DNA of 64,000 nt from Paraglaciecola sp. T6c (GTDB lineage: Bacteria > Pseudomonadota > Gammaproteobacteria > Enterobacterales > Alteromonadaceae): the NCBI RefSeq assembly GCF_000014225.1, contig NC_008228.1, forward strand, positions 310,001-374,000, in the 5' to 3' direction. Both the position numbers and the translations under genes were made by a program. Below, in pieces: positions 60,438 to 64,000 of the stretch. The notes under the pieces are model-generated. The model worked only from the letters and a program-made list of their open reading frames with translations, had not been told where the DNA came from and did not search any database. Each line of letters begins with the position of its first letter. Position 1 is the first letter of the stretch.

Positions 60438-62507
60438 ATGAGTACTGAGCAAATGATAAACATTCAAAATAGCGATACACAAGCTGGTGCAACCCAATCC
60501 CATGGGCTTAAAAAGCAAAATCAGTTTCACAAAATACTGATCGCCAATCGCGGCGAAATTGCCTTGAGGGTTATTCGCACGGCTCGCCAAATGGGGTATC
60601 GCACCGTGGCTGTGTATAGCGAGGCAGACAAAGACGCTGCTCATGTACTCGCCGCCGATCAAGCGGTGTGTGTTGGCCCTGCCAGTGTGTCCGAGTCGTA
60701 TCTGATGATCGACAACATTATTGCGGCAGCGCACAAAACCCAAGCCGATGCTATTCACCCTGGTTATGGTTTTTTATCTGAAAACCCAGCGTTTGCACGG
60801 GCCTGTGATGCCGCGGGGATTCAGTTTATCGGCCCTGATGCCTCGGCCATTGAATTGATGGGCAGCAAGCGGCTATCAAAGGTAGCCATGTTAGACGCCG
60901 GCGTGCCGTGTATTCCTGGCTATCAAGGTGCAGAACAAAGCGACCAAGTGCTGGTTAAAAAGGCAGCAGATGTGGGCTTTCCTATCATGGTTAAAGCCTC
61001 TGCTGGTGGTGGCGGGCGCGGTATGCGTTTGGTCACTGAGCAAGGTGAGTTAGCGGCGCAGATAAAAACCGCACGCTCTGAAGCACTTAGCGCGTTCGGT
61101 AGCGGTGAATTAATTCTTGAACGCGCGGTTTTGGCCCCTCGGCATATCGAAATTCAAATATTTGCTGATAGTCACGGCAATACCGTTTATTTAGGTGAAC
61201 GTGACTGTTCGATACAGCGTCGTCATCAAAAAGTGGTTGAAGAAGCGCCATCGCCCTTTGTTGATGAAGAATTACGGGAACGCATGGGGCAAGCGGCTGT
61301 GAGTGCAGCCAAAGCGTGCGGCTATCAAGGCGCAGGCACGGTAGAGTTCTTGGTTGATAGTGACAAAAACTTCTACTTTTTAGAAATGAATACTCGCTTA
61401 CAAGTGGAGCATCCGGTGACTGAACTTATCACAGGACTGGACTTAGTGGAGTGGCAACTGCGGGTAGCTGCGGGTGAAGCGCTGCCGCTAACGCAACAAG
61501 AGGTTAACTTCAACGGACACGCCATAGAAGTGCGGTTATACGCGGAAGACCCTCGGCAACGCTTTATGCCCCAAACGGGCAATATTCTTGTATGGCAATA
61601 CCCTGAACGCGAAGGCATTCGTGTCGATCACGGCATCAATACCGGTGATACCGTCAGTGCTCATTACGATCCCATGTTGGCGAAAGTCATCGCCTATGGG
61701 CCAGACCGGGCAACCGCCGCACGGCGACTCGCCAGTGGCATTGAAGACATTCAGCTAGTGGGCGTGAACACCAACAAAGCTTTCTTGCTTAATGTACTGC
61801 GCCACCCCGCATTTATAAACGCCGAGACGACAACAGCCTTTATTGAGCAACATTTTACCGAGCATGCCAGTACCCAAAATACGGCTCCCGCGATAGGCAC
61901 GCTAGCCAGAGCCGCCATGATTTACTTTCAGCACCCTTTATTTGGTCAGCACGCTTCATTTGACCAGCCTACTTGGAGCAGTGCAGCACCTCAGGTGTAT
62001 CACTTCACCCTGAAAATCAATGAGCACATCTATGCAGTGCAAATACACAAACAGGCGGACCGATACTTAGTTAAAAGTGAGACCCAAGAGACCGAACTTA
62101 CCTTAGTAAGTCATGGGGCGAATCAAGCGGTGGTGATTGAAGAGGACATTCGCCAAGGTTTTAGCTATGCGCAGCAAGACACAACACTCTTTTTAGATGA
62201 TGGCAGCGGCCATTACCGAATCGACGATATCACCCAGCAGCCAGCAAATGTGAGTGAGCAAAACGCAAGTGGCGAAATCAACGCTGTCATGGACGGAGTG
62301 ATAATCGACGTATTAGTAAAAGAGGGAGATGCCGTTGAAACCGGGCAACTTATGGTCGTCATGGAAGCCATGAAAATGGAGCATCAGTTAAAGGCGCTGA
62401 GCACGGGGCGCGTCACTGAGGTGCGCGCAACAACGGGCCAGCAGGTGAAATCTAAACAGCTATTGGTCAGTATCAGTAGCAACGACGATACGCACAGCGA
62501 TGCGTAA
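60438..62507 (+). CDS. atuF: Geranyl-CoA carboxylase biotin-containing (alpha) subunit
   Basis: A 689-residue biotin-dependent carboxylase subunit. After about 30 variable residues come the biotin carboxylase domain (ILIANRGEIALRVIRTA, the ATP-grasp loop VKASAGGGGRGMRLV, FLEMNTRLQVEHPVTE), a BT domain (about 520-600) and a C-terminal biotinyl domain with the biotin lysine Lys646 in EAMKMEH. It carboxylates biotin with bicarbonate and ATP and passes it to the AtuC subunit. MCC alpha looks alike; pairing with atuC, atuE and atuA in one operon indicates the geranyl-CoA enzyme. Confidence 0.88.
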   Translation: MSTEQMINIQNSDTQAGATQSHGLKKQNQFHKILIANRGEIALRVIRTARQMGYRTVAVYSEADKDAAHVLAADQAVCVGPASVSESYLMIDNIIAAAHKTQADAIHPGYGFLSENPAFARACDAAGIQFIGPDASAIELMGSKRLSKVAMLDAGVPCIPGYQGAEQSDQVLVKKAADVGFPIMVKASAGGGGRGMRLVTEQGELAAQIKTARSEALSAFGSGELILERAVLAPRHIEIQIFADSHGNTVYLGERDCSIQRRHQKVVEEAPSPFVDEELRERMGQAAVSAAKACGYQGAGTVEFLVDSDKNFYFLEMNTRLQVEHPVTELITGLDLVEWQLRVAAGEALPLTQQEVNFNGHAIEVRLYAEDPRQRFMPQTGNILVWQYPEREGIRVDHGINTGDTVSAHYDPMLAKVIAYGPDRATAARRLASGIEDIQLVGVNTNKAFLLNVLRHPAFINAETTTAFIEQHFTEHASTQNTAPAIGTLARAAMIYFQHPLFGQHASFDQPTWSSAAPQVYHFTLKINEHIYAVQIHKQADRYLVKSETQETELTLVSHGANQAVVIEEDIRQGFSYAQQDTTLFLDDGSGHYRIDDITQQPANVSEQNASGEINAVMDGVIIDVLVKEGDAVETGQLMVVMEAMKMEHQLKALSTGRVTEVRATTGQQVKSKQLLVSISSNDDTHSDA

Positions 62508-62519
62508 TCAAGGACGTTT

Positions 62520-64000
62520 ATGAGCAACAAAACAGTAAGAATTGGCGGTGCATCGGCCTTTTATGGCGACAGTCAACTATCGGCTCGCCAGCTGGTGGAC
62601 GATGGCAATATTGACTACTTGGTATTTGATTATTTAGCCGAAGTCACTATGGCTATTTTGTCTCAAGCCAAAGCCAAAAACAGCGATTACGGCTACGCCG
62701 TGGATTTCGTCACCGTGGCGATGAAAGACGTGCTGGCCGATTGCGCCCTAAAGGGCATAAAAGTGATCGCCAATGCCGGTGGTATGAATGTACCGAGCTG
62801 CATAAGGGCACTTGAGCAGTTATGCAGCGAGCTTGATATCAGCTTGAATATTGCAGGGGTATACGGTGATGACCTATCCGCCAATCGCCCCAATCTGAAT
62901 AGCGACGACCTTGCAGAAATGCAAACTGGGCAGCCTCTACCCGAGCGCTTAGCCAGCATGAACGCCTATTTAGGTGCGCGCCCCATCGCTGACGCCTTAG
63001 CGGCTGGTGCAGATGTGGTGGTAACCGGGCGCGTAGTCGACAGTGCCTTAGTGATAGGGCCGCTTATGCACGAGTTTAATTGGCAAGAAAACGATTACGA
63101 CAAACTGGCCCAAGGCGCATTGGCGGGGCATATTTTAGAGTGCGGCGCCCAATGCACCGGCGGTAACTTCACTGACTGGCATTTGGTGCCTGACTTTTCC
63201 AGCATGAGCTACCCTATTGCCCAAGTGAGCGCCAACGGGGCGTTCGAGGTAGGCATAGTGCCAAACACTGGTGGCATGGTGACTGAGGCCACGATTGGCG
63301 AGCAGGTTTTGTATGAAATAGGCGACCCAGCGAACTATTTATTGCCAGATGTCGCCTGTGACTTTAGCAATATCACCCTGACCCAAACAGGCAAAGATAG
63401 GGTCAGCGTTTCAGGAGCAAAGGGGCGAGCGCCGGGTAATCAGTATAAGGTGTGCGCTACCTACGTTGATGGCTACAAGTTGATAAGCTCTTTCTTTATG
63501 GGGGGCGAGCGAGCAGCAGACAAAGCCAGAGTCAATATAAATGCCCTTGTGAAGCGCACCGAGCGAGCCTTTGCTGCAAAAGGGTTAAGCGGTTATCGGC
63601 GCACCAGTATCGAAATTATGGGTGCAGAAGATACCTACGGCCCCCACGCAAAAGCCCAAAATACTCGGGAGGTCATTGCCAAGTTTGGTTTGCATCACGA
63701 TAACAAGGTGGCATTGCACTTTGCCGCCAGTGAAATTGCCTATTTAGCCACCTCAGCAGCGCCGGGCATGAGTGGTTTTGGGGCTGGGCGGCCCAAACCG
63801 CAACCATTGATTCGCGTACATTCAACGCTGATTGATAAGTCAGACGTACCGGTTACGGTGCAATTAAACAAAACCGTGCTTTTCACCCAATGCTACCTGA
63901 CTCCTGAGTCATCTGCCTCTATCGAGGCTGCGCAATTTTCGCCAGATGCTATTAAAGCTGACGTTACAAGCTCTGATGCTGCAAGCAGTGAGTCGCTAAC
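62520..64000 (+). CDS. atuA: AtuA-family protein (DUF1446), 3' partial
   Basis: At least 493 residues, open at the window edge. It starts MSNKTVRIGGASAFYGDS and continues with LVFDYLAEVTMAIL, KVIANAGGMNVPSC, GADVVVTGRVVDSALVIGPL and AAPGMSGFGAGRPKPQ. This is the DUF1446 pattern of AtuA, a protein required for growth on citronellol and geraniol in Pseudomonas; its biochemical step is not settled, though a hydratase or lyase role has been considered. AAGGA lies five bases before the ATG and 12 bases after atuF. The end and any later genes (atuB, atuG, atuH) are beyond the window. Confidence 0.9.
   Translation, partial: MSNKTVRIGGASAFYGDSQLSARQLVDDGNIDYLVFDYLAEVTMAILSQAKAKNSDYGYAVDFVTVAMKDVLADCALKGIKVIANAGGMNVPSCIRALEQLCSELDISLNIAGVYGDDLSANRPNLNSDDLAEMQTGQPLPERLASMNAYLGARPIADALAAGADVVVTGRVVDSALVIGPLMHEFNWQENDYDKLAQGALAGHILECGAQCTGGNFTDWHLVPDFSSMSYPIAQVSANGAFEVGIVPNTGGMVTEATIGEQVLYEIGDPANYLLPDVACDFSNITLTQTGKDRVSVSGAKGRAPGNQYKVCATYVDGYKLISSFFMGGERAADKARVNINALVKRTERAFAAKGLSGYRRTSIEIMGAEDTYGPHAKAQNTREVIAKFGLHHDNKVALHFAASEIAYLATSAAPGMSGFGAGRPKPQPLIRVHSTLIDKSDVPVTVQLNKTVLFTQCYLTPESSASIEAAQFSPDAIKADVTSSDAASSESL

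Noticed and set aside
57885-62507. Leucine-pathway 3-methylcrotonyl-CoA carboxylase (liu) operon
   Set aside because: The subunits are similar, but the operon has an AtuD-like dehydrogenase and a DUF1446 AtuA, and no isovaleryl-CoA dehydrogenase or HMG-CoA lyase is visible.

Overview
The window is a stretch of a Gammaproteobacterial chromosome, most likely a marine Alteromonadaceae species (Paraglaciecola/Glaciecola/Alteromonas type). I infer this from the Fis, DusB, PurH/PurD and FolE2 sequences, from the zinc genes shared with Vibrio and Alteromonas (ZrgA, DUF3299), and from moderate GC with dense, mostly unidirectional small operons. There are no rRNA or tRNA genes, prophages, CRISPR arrays or intact insertion sequences.

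Layout. 1-2600: the end of mgtE, small envelope proteins and a diguanylate cyclase. 2600-8060 (minus strand): purD, an exported methyltransferase, purH, fis and dusB. 8.3-17.3 kb: an accessory mix containing a DUF962 protein, CnoX-like co-chaperone, LysR/peroxiredoxin-like/HAD group, esterase, pentapeptide-repeat protein, a gene-poor decayed stretch with nine perfect copies of a heptamer, an exported aspartoacylase-like hydrolase and small proteins. 17.6-21.8 kb: a compact three-gene ABC exporter/HlyD/TolC-type operon whose ABC protein has lost every recognisable ATPase motif. 22.3-24.1 kb: rnk and gdhA. 24.6-31.0 kb: a sugar-acid catabolic operon (ManD-type dehydratase, oxidoreductase, sodium symporter, unrecognised exported protein) with a divergent LacI regulator and two matching palindromic operators. 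31.1-33.2 kb: a BCCT transporter.

33.5-47.2 kb is a zinc-limitation island. A ZnuD-like receptor and an AztD-like metallochaperone lipoprotein are transcribed leftward. ZrgA, Zur, a MerC-like protein, a COG0523 GTPase, DUF1826, FolE2 and an EEP-family lipoprotein are transcribed rightward. A second divergent pair of units follows: two DUF3299 proteins flanking an unknown protein, and an ABC ATPase/FtsX-type permease pair. Zur-like sites lie in both divergent intergenic regions. The parts correspond to an outer-membrane receptor, periplasmic carriers, an inner-membrane ABC system, a metal-allocation GTPase and a zinc-sparing GTP cyclohydrolase.

47.3-48.2 kb: an FMN-reductase-type gene split by a 265-bp MITE-like element; a truncated relative of that element lies at 2515-2589. 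48.5-54.4 kb: an MBL hydrolase, then an iron-uptake group with Fur-like boxes (siderophore receptor, DUF3325-like protein, PepSY protein). 54.5-64.0 kb: a GlxA-type regulator and an acyclic terpene utilisation operon (atuD, a nitronate monooxygenase-like gene, atuC, atuE, atuF, atuA) running off the right edge.
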